Both the position numbers and the translations under genes were made by a program. From Gemmatimonadota bacterium (lineage in GTDB: Bacteria; 4572-55; J002): a DNA stretch of 8,400 nt. Of this stretch, positions 1 to 6,419 are shown piece after piece. The notes under the pieces are model-generated. The model did no database searches. It worked only from the letters and a program-made list of their open reading frames with translations, and was not told the origin of the DNA. Positions within the stretch are counted from its first letter, which is position 1, and each line of letters starts with the position of its first letter. Location: NCBI GenBank assembly GCA_003697105.1, contig RFFQ01000126.1, positions 1 to 8,400 on the forward strand. The letters run 5' to 3'.

Positions 1-47
1 CTTATATTAAGGGCAAAAGATCAAAATAGCGCGAAAACATTTTTTTC

Positions 48-91
48 ATACCTGCGTGAAACACTTGATATAGCACACGTTTCATAGGTAT
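48..91. promoter_or_regulatory. Bipartite inverted repeat (operator or RNA hairpin) upstream of the first gene
   Basis: Two nested arm pairs are visible. ATACCT (48-53) pairs with AGGTAT (86-91), and TGAAAC (57-62) pairs with GTTTCA (79-84). Together they give 12 potential base pairs, interrupted by a 3x1 internal loop and closed by a 16-base loop. No T-run follows, so it is not an obvious terminator of a gene to the left. It could be a regulator site for the sulfur amino acid gene at 281, or a transcript structure from a promoter outside the window. The symmetry is seen directly; function is inferred. The rest of 1-167 holds no convincing gene, only a perfect 10-bp palindrome AACCCGGGTT at 129-138. 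Confidence 0.35.
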
Positions 92-167
92 TCTTCAGGG
101 CTGATAGAAACCGGTGACAAATACGATTAACCCGGGTTCCATCTTTTCACCGAACTGTTCAGCAAAA

Positions 168-183
168 TTCGATTATCATCGAA
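168..183. promoter_or_regulatory. Perfect dyad TTCGAT-N4-ATCGAA, possible operator
   Basis: TTCGATTATCATCGAA has two perfect 6-base arms around a 4-base spacer. It ends nine bases before the predicted -35 element at 192, a position typical of an activator site. Its spacing resembles a LysR-type site, and that family regulates many sulfur amino acid genes, but no regulator gene is visible here. The symmetry is observed; the role is inferred. Confidence 0.35.
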
Positions 184-191
184 GAAAATTA

Positions 192-221
192 TTGCCATAC
201 CCATATTTACCGCTGTATATT
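192..221 (+). promoter_or_regulatory. Candidate sigma70 promoter for the gene at 281
   Basis: TTGCCA (192-197) and TATATT (216-221) each match the -35 and -10 consensus at five of six positions and are separated by 18 bases. Transcription would start near 228, giving a leader of about 50 bases. The ribosome site AAGGAG at 269-274 lies six bases before the ATG at 281. Confidence 0.45.
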
Positions 222-280
222 CGTCAATATTCCCATTTTACCGAATTTTCATCAGATTTTAATACTCCAAGGAGATCATA

Positions 281-1465
281 ATGCTTCCTATTTCTAATGT
301 AGATGATGCCACCAAAGTGATTCATGCTGGCATTCCAGAAGACGCACATGGTGCGGTAATTCCCCCAATTTACCAAACCTCTACGTTTAAATTCAAGAAT
401 GTGGACCACGGGGCGCAACTATTCGCGGGAAAAACCGAGGGATTTATCTATACCCGGATGCGCAACCCCACTATTGAGGCGATGGAAGATAGTGTCGCCG
501 CCCTCGAAGGGGGTTACAAAGCACTAGGGTGTGCTAGTGGTATGGCGGCAGTTCATACCATCTTTTTTGCCCTGCTCGGACAGGGTGATCATGTGATTTG
601 CAGTGAAGCGGTTTATGGTCCCACCACCACGTTGCTCAAAATGATGAGTGCCAAATACGGGGTAGAGGTGGATTTTGTGGACACTTCCCATGCCGAAAAT
701 GTTCGGACGGCAATCAAACCAAATACAAAGTTGGTCTTTGTGGAAACCCCCTCAAATCCGACGGTGTTAGTCTCGGATTTAGAAGAAATCGCCTTTATTG
801 CCCACCGGAATGGGGCTCAACTTGCGGTGGACAACACCTTCTCCAGCCCGATTTTACAAAAGCCGCTGGCGTGGGGCGCGGATATTGTGATGCACAGCAT
901 GACCAAGTTTCTTAACGGACATGCGGATGTCGTGGCCGGGATTATCGTTGTCAACGATGAAAAACAGTATGATCTGTTCCGCAATGTGCTTAACCAACTG
1001 GGTGGCGTGATCGATCCCTTTAACTCATTTTTGGTTCACCGCGGGATCAAAACGCTGGCACTGCGCATGGAACGCCATTGCGAGAACGCCCAACGCATCG
1101 CGGAATGGCTGGAACGGCATCCCAAAGTGGATTGGGTACACTTCCCCGGCTTGCCAAGCCATCCTCAATATGAGATTGCCCAAAAACAGATGGATGGTCC
1201 CGGAGGGGTCATCGCATTTGAATTAAAAGGAGGTCTCAATGCCGGTAAAACGGTGATGAACCGCGTTAAATTATGCCAGTTGGCAGTTTCATTGGGAGGT
1301 GTGGAAACCCTGATCCAACACCCCGCCTCAATGACCCATGCCTCGATGGGCCCAGAACTACGCCAGCAATCACGCATTACGGATGGTCTCGTCCGGATTT
1401 CGGTCGGGATTGAAAACGTTGGTGACCTTATTGCCGATCTGGATCAAGCGTTGGCGGCAGCTTAG
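281..1465 (+). CDS. Trans-sulfuration-family PLP enzyme, probably methionine gamma-lyase-like
   Basis: This 394-residue cytosolic enzyme belongs to the Cys/Met metabolism PLP family (fold type I), whose usual length is 380-400. The PLP lysine is K209 in HSMTKFLNGH, D184 would contact the pyridine nitrogen, Y57 and R59 in YTRMRNPT bind the cofactor phosphate across the dimer, Y112 stacks on PLP, and R372 in LVRISVG binds the substrate carboxylate. The N-terminal stretch (TFKFKNVDHGAQLFAG) and the C-terminal HPASMTHASM closely resemble methionine gamma-lyase, which makes methanethiol, 2-oxobutyrate and ammonia from methionine. However, the cysteine typical of that enzyme (Cys116 in Pseudomonas putida) is replaced by P114 in VYGPT. 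O-acetylhomoserine sulfhydrylase, cystathionine gamma-synthase or cystathionine gamma-lyase activity therefore remains possible. The start is set by AAGGAG six bases upstream. It stands alone between its own promoter and a terminator at 1564. Confidence 0.85.
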   Translation: MLPISNVDDATKVIHAGIPEDAHGAVIPPIYQTSTFKFKNVDHGAQLFAGKTEGFIYTRMRNPTIEAMEDSVAALEGGYKALGCASGMAAVHTIFFALLGQGDHVICSEAVYGPTTTLLKMMSAKYGVEVDFVDTSHAENVRTAIKPNTKLVFVETPSNPTVLVSDLEEIAFIAHRNGAQLAVDNTFSSPILQKPLAWGADIVMHSMTKFLNGHADVVAGIIVVNDEKQYDLFRNVLNQLGGVIDPFNSFLVHRGIKTLALRMERHCENAQRIAEWLERHPKVDWVHFPGLPSHPQYEIAQKQMDGPGGVIAFELKGGLNAGKTVMNRVKLCQLAVSLGGVETLIQHPASMTHASMGPELRQQSRITDGLVRISVGIENVGDLIADLDQALAAA

Positions 1466-1521
1466 ACCATTCCCCAACCGCGAATCTTTAAAAAGCGTAT
1501 TTTAACTCCAAACTTTTTTCC

Positions 1522-1552
1522 GGTGCGACGTACTTTGAAAGTGCGTCGCACC
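1522..1552. other. Strong 14-bp hairpin after the first gene
   Basis: GGTGCGACG (1522-1530) pairs perfectly with CGTCGCACC (1544-1552). The stem extends inward through one T-G wobble and four further pairs to a 3-base loop. No T-run follows directly, so it is probably a transcript-end stabiliser or part of a double terminator with the hairpin 12 bases downstream. It could also be the body of a small RNA, but no separate promoter was seen. Confidence 0.5.
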
Positions 1553-1563
1553 TGATAACCCAC

Positions 1564-1584
1564 AAATCCCCATTAGGGGGTTTT
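1564..1584 (+). terminator. Rho-independent terminator of the first gene
   Basis: AAATCCCC (1564-1571), loop ATTA and GGGGGTTT (1576-1583) form an 8-bp stem that includes one T-G wobble and runs directly into T residues (TTTT at 1581-1584). The T-run is short, so termination may be partial and helped by the hairpin at 1522-1552. It separates the first gene from the operon that begins at 2005. Confidence 0.6.
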
Positions 1585-1895
1585 GCATTCACGAATGGCT
1601 TCAATCCTTTGGAGCGGGACTGGAGCATTTACACTGCCATCTGTTGATAAAAGAAACGAAACTGAGTTCATGGCAATTCTCTTTGATGTTGGGTTCAAAA
1701 ATTATTATATCTCACTGGAATATAATATGTTATAGGGGAAGTGCTAACGTTTTATAAAGAATATTTATGAATAATTTAAGCTATCGATGTTACTCCAATT
1801 GTTCACATTTTTAATGCTTCTATAGTACAATACTTTCGCCAAACGTTGTACGTTATTTGGAATCGTGGATTAAATTCTGATCAATTTTTCCGTAA
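1585..1895. other. AT-rich intergenic stretch without a supported gene
   Basis: No RNA gene or convincing coding region is visible. One 46-codon reading frame (1595-1735, ATG to TAG) has no ribosome site and is not called. An inverted repeat GTACAA (1825-1830) / TTGTAC (1846-1851) lies beside an alternative promoter-like pair, TTCACA (1802-1807) and TACAAT (1826-1831) with 18-base spacing, which could be a second upstream promoter for the operon at 2005. Confidence 0.4.
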
Positions 1896-1924
1896 ATTTG
1901 GCGAACATACTGTAGTCCTATAAT
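1896..1924 (+). promoter_or_regulatory. Probable promoter of the cystathionine synthase/lyase operon
   Basis: A perfect TATAAT -10 element sits at 1919-1924. The -35 region 17 bases upstream (ATTTGG, 1896-1901) is poor, which is common where a regulator controls the promoter. The start would be near 1931, giving a leader of about 74 bases. One operator-like repeat covers the spacer (1900-1917) and a second lies just past the predicted start (1936-1953). Confidence 0.5.
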
Positions 1925-1953
1925 TTATTCAATATGACGAACATATTGTCGTC
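1900..1953. repeat. Pair of operator-like direct repeats flanking the -10 box
   Basis: GGCGAACATACTGTAGTC (1900-1917) and GACGAACATATTGTCGTC (1936-1953) agree at 14 of 18 positions and lie 36 bp apart. The second copy is also a dyad with perfect GACGA/TCGTC arms and 14 of 18 symmetric positions. Bracketing the TATAAT at 1919-1924 is the classic layout for repression by a dimeric regulator, presumably one sensing cysteine, sulfur or methionine status. The sequences are observed; the regulator and signal are inferred, and I do not recognise the motif. Confidence 0.45.
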
Positions 1954-2004
1954 AGGATCGTTTTTCCCCTTTCTTTTTACACCTTTAAACAATTGGAGGA
2001 TTTC

Positions 2005-2982
2005 ATGTCAGGTCGTTTTAACACGATTTTGGATGCCATTGGGAACACGCCGTTAGTCCGTTTGAACCACATCCCGGTCGGTATAAAGCCAACGCTATGG
2101 GCAAAGCTGGAATATATGAATCCGAGTGGCAGTACGAAAGACCGGATGGCGTTGTATATGGTGGAAGATGCCGAACGGCGCGGGTTACTCAAGCCCGGCG
2201 GTACCATTGTCGAAAATTCATCCGGTAATACGGGAGCGGCAATGGCAATGATCGCTGCCATCAAAGGGTATAAGTGCATCATCACCATGCCCGATAAAAT
2301 GAGTGATGAAAAACAAAATCTCATGCGGGCTTACGGCGCAACGGTAGTGGTGACGCCCACGGATGTTCCTGCCGATTCCCCCGAAAGTTACTATAGTACC
2401 GCCCGGCGCATTGCCAAGGAAACTCCCGGCTCGTGGTATCCAGATCAGTACAACAATCCCATGAACGTGGAGGCCCATTACCATACGACCGGACCCGAAA
2501 TCTGGGAACAGACCCAAGGGGAAATCGATTATCTGGTGGCTGGAATTGGCACGGGTGGCACATTGAGCGGCGCGGGACGGTATCTGAAAGAGCAAAACCC
2601 GAACATCAAAATCATTGCCCTAGACCCTATCGGCTCGGTATTTTATGACTACTTCAAGCACGGTAAAATTCCGGAAACATCCGTGTACAAAGTGGAAGGT
2701 ATTGGCGAAGACTATCTGGTTGAGGCGGTTGATTTTAATATCATTGATGATATGATTCAAGTCAATGACGAAAATTCGTTCCTCATGGCACGCCGTCTGG
2801 CACGCGAAGAAGGGCTTTTTGCCGGAGGCTCCAGCGGTAGTGCTGTCTGGGCGGCACTGGAACTGGCAAAGACGATAGACACGGAAAAAAATATCGTGGT
2901 CATCCTACCTGATTCCGGAACGCGCTATCTCAGCAAATTATACAATGACCAATGGATGAAAGATAACGGATTTTTAGAATGA
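2005..2982 (+). CDS. cbs: Cystathionine beta-synthase (catalytic core only)
   Basis: This 325-residue fold type II PLP enzyme should condense serine with homocysteine to cystathionine, the first step of reverse trans-sulfuration. The PLP lysine is K45 in PSGSTKDR, the substrate loop is SSGNTG (72-77), the phosphate loop is GTGGT (182-186), and GGSSGS and ILPDSGTRY lie near the C-terminus. DSPES (124-128), DQYNNP, VEGIGEDY and the ending YNDQWMKDNGFLE match the animal CBS core better than O-acetylserine sulfhydrylase. The N-terminal heme region and the C-terminal regulatory CBS domains are absent, as in many bacterial enzymes. I chose the ATG at 2005 because GGAGG (1995-1999) lies five bases before it; a TTG at 1993 overlaps that site. 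It pairs with the gamma-lyase 16 bases downstream. Cysteine synthase is the alternative, but the neighbour favours CBS. Confidence 0.85.
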   Translation: MSGRFNTILDAIGNTPLVRLNHIPVGIKPTLWAKLEYMNPSGSTKDRMALYMVEDAERRGLLKPGGTIVENSSGNTGAAMAMIAAIKGYKCIITMPDKMSDEKQNLMRAYGATVVVTPTDVPADSPESYYSTARRIAKETPGSWYPDQYNNPMNVEAHYHTTGPEIWEQTQGEIDYLVAGIGTGGTLSGAGRYLKEQNPNIKIIALDPIGSVFYDYFKHGKIPETSVYKVEGIGEDYLVEAVDFNIIDDMIQVNDENSFLMARRLAREEGLFAGGSSGSAVWAALELAKTIDTEKNIVVILPDSGTRYLSKLYNDQWMKDNGFLE

Positions 2983-2998
2983 TAGGAAAGGAAAACAG

Positions 2999-4159
2999 AT
3001 GAAAATTGAAACTCAATTGATTCATATCGGGGAAGAACCCAATTTGAAAGAGGGAGGCTCTGGTGATGTGGTGATGCCGATCCATTTAGCCTCAACCTTT
3101 GCGCGCCAAAAAGTAGATGAACCGACTGCAGGTTATGAATATTCCCGCTCCGGTAACCCCACCCGCGACGGTCTGGAAAAACGATTGGCCACATTGGAAG
3201 GGGCAACCTATGGTTTAGCCTTCGCCTCCGGACTGGCAGCAGAAACAACCCTGTTCCTGAGTTTACTGAAAACAGGAGACCATGTTATTGCGTTTGATGA
3301 CCTGTACGGCGGCTCTCGACGTTTGTTTAGCCGCATCTTCCATGAAAACTTTGACGTCGCAATTAGTTACGTGGATGCCCGGAATCCAGAAAACGTCGAA
3401 GCCGCTATTAACGACAATACCCGGCTCATCTGGATGGAAACCCCCACCAACCCCTTGCTCAAACTATGCGATATTGCTGCTATCGCCGAAATCGCGAAAG
3501 CACACCACTTAATATTGGTGGTAGATAACACCTTTATGAGTGCGTACTTCCAAAATCCGCTGAAACTGGGTGCGGACATCGTTATGCACAGTACCACCAA
3601 GTACATGAATGGGCACAGCGACTCGGTTGGCGGTTGTCTAATGCTCTCGGATGATCACCTGCATGAAAAATTACGCTTTACCCAAAATGCCGCCGGTGCG
3701 ATTCTTTCCCCCTTTGATAGTTTTATGATTTTACGGGGGCTGAAGACCCTCGCCGTACGAATGAAACAGCACGAAGCCAATGCACTTGCCATTGCCCACC
3801 ATCTGGAAGCCCATCCGAAAGTAAAACGGGTCATTTATCCCGGTTTGGAAAGTCATCCCCAACACGATCTGGCTAAAAAACAGATGTCCGGCTTTGGCGG
3901 GATGATCTCCTTCGAGCTAAATGGTGGCTTGGCAGAAGCGAACACATTTTTGGAAAATATTCGGTATTTTGCGCTGGCAGAAAGTCTGGGCGGTGTAGAG
4001 TCCCTGATTGAATGTCCCGCTCTGATGACCCATGCCTCGGTTCCGAAAGCGGCACGAGAACAAATCGGGCTATCCGATTCATTGATTCGGATTTCTGTCG
4101 GAATTGAACATGTAGATGACCTGATCGAAGATATGGATCAGGCACTACGCCAGATTTAA
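2999..4159 (+). CDS. Cystathionine gamma-lyase
   Basis: This 386-residue fold type I PLP enzyme should split cystathionine into cysteine, 2-oxobutyrate and ammonia, completing reverse trans-sulfuration with the gene before it. The PLP lysine is K201 in HSTTKYMNGHSD, D176 contacts the pyridine ring, Y48 and R50 in YSRSGNPTR hold the phosphate, and Y103 in DDLYGGS stacks on PLP. FASGLAAE, METPTNP, VVDNTFMS, IYPGLESHPQHDLAKKQ, LAESLGGVESL and PALMTHASV follow vertebrate and bacterial gamma-lyases almost word for word. The ribosome site AAAGGA (2987-2992) is six bases before the ATG, and only 16 bases separate it from the upstream stop, so co-transcription is expected. It belongs to the same family as the enzyme at 281 but is clearly a different subfamily. 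Cystathionine gamma-synthase is the alternative; the CBS neighbour argues for the lyase. Confidence 0.88.
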   Translation: MKIETQLIHIGEEPNLKEGGSGDVVMPIHLASTFARQKVDEPTAGYEYSRSGNPTRDGLEKRLATLEGATYGLAFASGLAAETTLFLSLLKTGDHVIAFDDLYGGSRRLFSRIFHENFDVAISYVDARNPENVEAAINDNTRLIWMETPTNPLLKLCDIAAIAEIAKAHHLILVVDNTFMSAYFQNPLKLGADIVMHSTTKYMNGHSDSVGGCLMLSDDHLHEKLRFTQNAAGAILSPFDSFMILRGLKTLAVRMKQHEANALAIAHHLEAHPKVKRVIYPGLESHPQHDLAKKQMSGFGGMISFELNGGLAEANTFLENIRYFALAESLGGVESLIECPALMTHASVPKAAREQIGLSDSLIRISVGIEHVDDLIEDMDQALRQI

Positions 4160-4191
4160 ATGCCCGTATGGATAACAAGTGGGTGCATTTC

Positions 4192-4219
4192 AAGGCGGAT
4201 CGAAAGATTCGCCTTTTTT
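4192..4219 (+). terminator. Strong rho-independent terminator of the cystathionine operon
   Basis: AAGGCGGATC and GATTCGCCTT form a 10-bp stem with one G-T wobble around a GAAA tetraloop. The transcript then runs into six consecutive T residues (4214-4219). This is a textbook intrinsic terminator about 30 bases after the gamma-lyase stop codon. Confidence 0.9.
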
Positions 4220-4231
4220 GATCTAATCACG

Positions 4232-4260
4232 TTGACAAGGAGGTTTGGATGTGGTATTTT
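4232..4260 (+). promoter_or_regulatory. Near-consensus sigma70 promoter of the aminotransferase-cmk-R-M unit
   Basis: A perfect TTGACA (4232-4237) is followed after exactly 17 bases by TATTTT (4255-4260), which matches the -10 consensus at four of six positions. It lies just after the terminator of the previous operon. Transcription would start near 4267. Its strength suggests constitutive housekeeping expression of the downstream genes. Confidence 0.65.
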
Positions 4261-4266
4261 GATAAA

Positions 4267-4384
4267 ACCTCATTCAGGTGGATTGATGTTCCGCTTCAAA
4301 ATACCCCTTCTTGGGGAAACGGATCATATAAATTTTTATTTATACTTGTTATTTTTATTATTTTAGTTTTTAGGAGGTCTTATT
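4267..4384 (+). promoter_or_regulatory. Leader of about 118 bases before the aminotransferase
   Basis: The leader holds two short hairpins, ACCT/AGGT near 4267-4280 and CCCC/GGGG near 4303-4316. An extremely AT-rich stretch (about 4324-4370) follows, and then a strong AGGAGG (4372-4377) seven bases before the ATG. No known riboswitch class is recognisable. The unstructured AT-rich part may act as a translation enhancer. A short reading frame crosses the region from 4160 but runs through the terminator and promoter, so it is not called. Confidence 0.35.
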
Positions 4385-5716
4385 ATGGCATTTACTCCGG
4401 TTCCGTTTGATGCCAAGGTGGTGGCGTCACGTATTAGCGAATGTCCCATGCCGATTGGTATCGCCTCGATTCGAGAAGTGAACAAAGTAGTGAATCTGAT
4501 CGAGCAGGATTTGGGTGTCCGTTACATCCGCATGGAATTTGGGATTCCCGGCTTATCACTGAGTCCGATTGCCTTAGACGGTGAAAAAGAGGCGCTAGTT
4601 GAGCATCAGTTAGGGTCCGTTTATCCGTCCTTTGAGGGCGCACCGGAGCTCAAGCAGGCAACGGCTGATTTTTGTCATGCCTTTTTGAATCTGAAAATAG
4701 ACCCGAAATGTTGTATCCCCACCAATGGAGCAATGCAGGGTGGATTTGTTAGCATTGGTGTGGCGGGGAACATCACCGCCGGTAAAGACACAATCCTGTT
4801 TTTGATGCCCGGCTTTCCGGTCAACCAAATGCAAGTGCGCCTGTGGGGCTTAAAGATGGATACACTTGATTTGTACGATCATCGGGGCGAAGCATTGTTA
4901 CAAGCGTTGGAAAACCGCTTTGCCAAAGGGGATGTGGGCGGTCTTTTGTGGTCTAGCCCGAACAACCCGACGTGGGTCTGTTTGAAAGAGGAGGAACTTC
5001 AAGGAATCGGTGAACTCTGTACGAAATATGACGTCATGGCGATTGAAGATTACGCCTATTTGGGCATGGATTTCCGCCAGAACTACGGCGTCCCGTATAA
5101 ACCCCCTTATGCTCCGACGGTAGCTCATTACACCGATAATTATGTTATCTTAATTTCCGGCTCTAAGATGTTTTCCTATGCGGGTCAGCGTATTGGCGTG
5201 ATGGTCATCTCACCGGCATATTTTGAGCGAACGTCAGCGCATCTCAAACAGCGGTTTATAGTAGATAATGTGGGCTATTCGTTCATCCATCCCGGGGTTT
5301 ATGCCACCACAGCGGGTGTTTCTCAGGGGGCACAACACGGCTTAGCGGCATTGCTTCGGGCTTCTGTTGCTGGTGAGTATGATTTTCTGAAAGTGACCCG
5401 AGAATATGCGGATCGCGCCGCCGCCATGAAAAAAGCCTTTTTGGATAACGGTTTTCAGCTTGTCTATGATAATGATTTGGGTGAACCGCTAGCAGATGGT
5501 TTTTATTTTACGCTTTCGTACCCGAACATGACCGGTCCCGAATTAGTGGAAAAACTACTCTATTACGGGGTAAGCGCGATCACGCTGAAAACCGCCGGAA
5601 GTGTCCGGGAAGAAGGTATCCGGGCCTGTGTCTCTCTCACTCCAGTTGATAGAGTGGATGAGCTGGCGTACCGGATGCAACAATTTCATGCGGATCATCC
5701 GGTGGAGTCACAATGA
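4385..5716 (+). CDS. PLP-dependent class I/II aminotransferase
   Basis: This 443-residue cytosolic fold type I aminotransferase has K261 in SGSKMFSYAGQR as the Schiff-base lysine and N194 in SSPNNPTW, D222 and Y225 in EDYAYLG as cofactor contacts. The arginine R413 in GIRACVSLTP is expected to bind the substrate carboxylate. These elements place it with aspartate/tyrosine/alanine-type enzymes that transfer an amino group to 2-oxoglutarate or pyruvate, but the substrate cannot be read from the sequence. It is longer than the usual 390-400 residues, with an extended N-terminus and extra sequence around TVAHYTDNY. AGGAGG seven bases upstream fixes the start. Its stop overlaps the cytidylate kinase start by ATGA (5713-5716), implying translational coupling. 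Confidence 0.85.
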   Translation: MAFTPVPFDAKVVASRISECPMPIGIASIREVNKVVNLIEQDLGVRYIRMEFGIPGLSLSPIALDGEKEALVEHQLGSVYPSFEGAPELKQATADFCHAFLNLKIDPKCCIPTNGAMQGGFVSIGVAGNITAGKDTILFLMPGFPVNQMQVRLWGLKMDTLDLYDHRGEALLQALENRFAKGDVGGLLWSSPNNPTWVCLKEEELQGIGELCTKYDVMAIEDYAYLGMDFRQNYGVPYKPPYAPTVAHYTDNYVILISGSKMFSYAGQRIGVMVISPAYFERTSAHLKQRFIVDNVGYSFIHPGVYATTAGVSQGAQHGLAALLRASVAGEYDFLKVTREYADRAAAMKKAFLDNGFQLVYDNDLGEPLADGFYFTLSYPNMTGPELVEKLLYYGVSAITLKTAGSVREEGIRACVSLTPVDRVDELAYRMQQFHADHPVESQ

Positions 5717-6405
5717 GTTCAAAAAAGCCCATTATTGCCATTGACGGTCCCGCCGGTTCGGGGAAAAGTTCCACGGCACGACAGGTTGCCGCCCGGTTAA
5801 ATTACATCCACATTGATACCGGTGCGATGTACCGTGCGATTACCCTCAAAGTACTACGCCACCAAATCGATGTGAACGATGCCGAAACCATCGGTGAATT
5901 GGCGCACCAAACCGATATCTATCAGGAACGAATCGACGGTGACGTTCATACCTTTTTGGATGGTGAGGATGTTTCTTCGCTGATCCGTACCCCGGAGATT
6001 TCGCAGAACGTGTCGCAAGTCGCCAGTATACCCCGTGTCCGGCAACGGCTGGTGCAATTCCAGCGGCAGATGGGGGAAAAAGGAGGAATTGTCCTCGAAG
6101 GACGTGACATCGGGACGGTCGTCTTCCCCAATGCGGAAATCAAAATCTTTATGCAGGCTTCCATTGAAGCCCGTGCTCAGCGCCGGCTCAAAGATTTGCA
6201 GGCGGATGGCATTGAGGTTGATCTCAAAGAATTGGAAGCCGAAATTGCCGCCCGCGATCACGCGGACTCCACACGCCAGACTAGCCCTCTTAAGCAAGCA
6301 CCGGATGCCATTTTGCTGGATACCACTACTCTGACAATGGAGGAACAAGTTCAATTTATCATTGATTTACATGATCAGTGGCTCAAATCCAGAGATGAAT
6401 CATGA
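5713..6405 (+). CDS. cmk: Cytidylate kinase (CMP/dCMP kinase)
   Basis: This 230-residue enzyme phosphorylates CMP and dCMP with ATP in the cytosol, feeding CTP and dCTP pools. The Walker A loop is GPAGSGKSS (12-20). It is followed by the substrate-site motif DTGAMYR (35-41), EGRDIGT (129-135) and the lid RDHADSTRQTSPLK (181-194), all standard for bacterial Cmk. Its length is normal for the family. GGAG at 5704-5707, inside the aminotransferase gene, lies five bases before the ATG, and the start overlaps the aminotransferase stop. Elsewhere cmk often sits beside ribosomal protein S1, aroA or ispH; here it is followed instead by an R-M pair, with the ribosome site of the methyltransferase overlapping the kinase stop codon. 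Confidence 0.97.
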   Translation: MSSKKPIIAIDGPAGSGKSSTARQVAARLNYIHIDTGAMYRAITLKVLRHQIDVNDAETIGELAHQTDIYQERIDGDVHTFLDGEDVSSLIRTPEISQNVSQVASIPRVRQRLVQFQRQMGEKGGIVLEGRDIGTVVFPNAEIKIFMQASIEARAQRRLKDLQADGIEVDLKELEAEIAARDHADSTRQTSPLKQAPDAILLDTTTLTMEEQVQFIIDLHDQWLKSRDES

Positions 6406-6419
6406 GGAGATTGGTTGTA

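Noticed and set aside
94-140. Possible SAM-binding riboswitch upstream of the methionine-related gene
   Set aside because: Fragments such as GGGCTGAT and the AACC/GGTT pairing superficially recall SAM-II, but the conserved core and pseudoknot cannot be built convincingly by eye.
1595-1735. 46-codon reading frame in the intergenic region before the cystathionine operon
   Set aside because: It has an ATG and ordinary composition, but there is no ribosome site upstream, it starts just after a terminator, and it matches no recognised family. Chance open frames of this length are expected.
1901-1953. LexA/SOS-box interpretation of the CGAAC-containing repeats
   Set aside because: The left half resembles the CGAAC half-site of Gram-positive SOS boxes, but the matching GTTCG half is missing, and the downstream genes are metabolic.
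1993-2004. TTG start four codons upstream for the cystathionine beta-synthase
   Set aside because: This TTG overlaps the GGAGG ribosome site that is ideally placed for the ATG at 2005.
5854-6354. 166-residue reverse-strand frame inside cmk
   Set aside because: It lies entirely antisense to a fully conserved Cmk with all motifs and shows no recognisable domain; it is a shadow of the real gene.
6402-6419. ATG at 6402 as the methyltransferase start, overlapping the cmk stop by ATGA
   Set aside because: Possible, but the ribosome site before it is weak, while GAGGAG at 6404-6409 serves the ATG at 6420. Homologue alignment would settle it.
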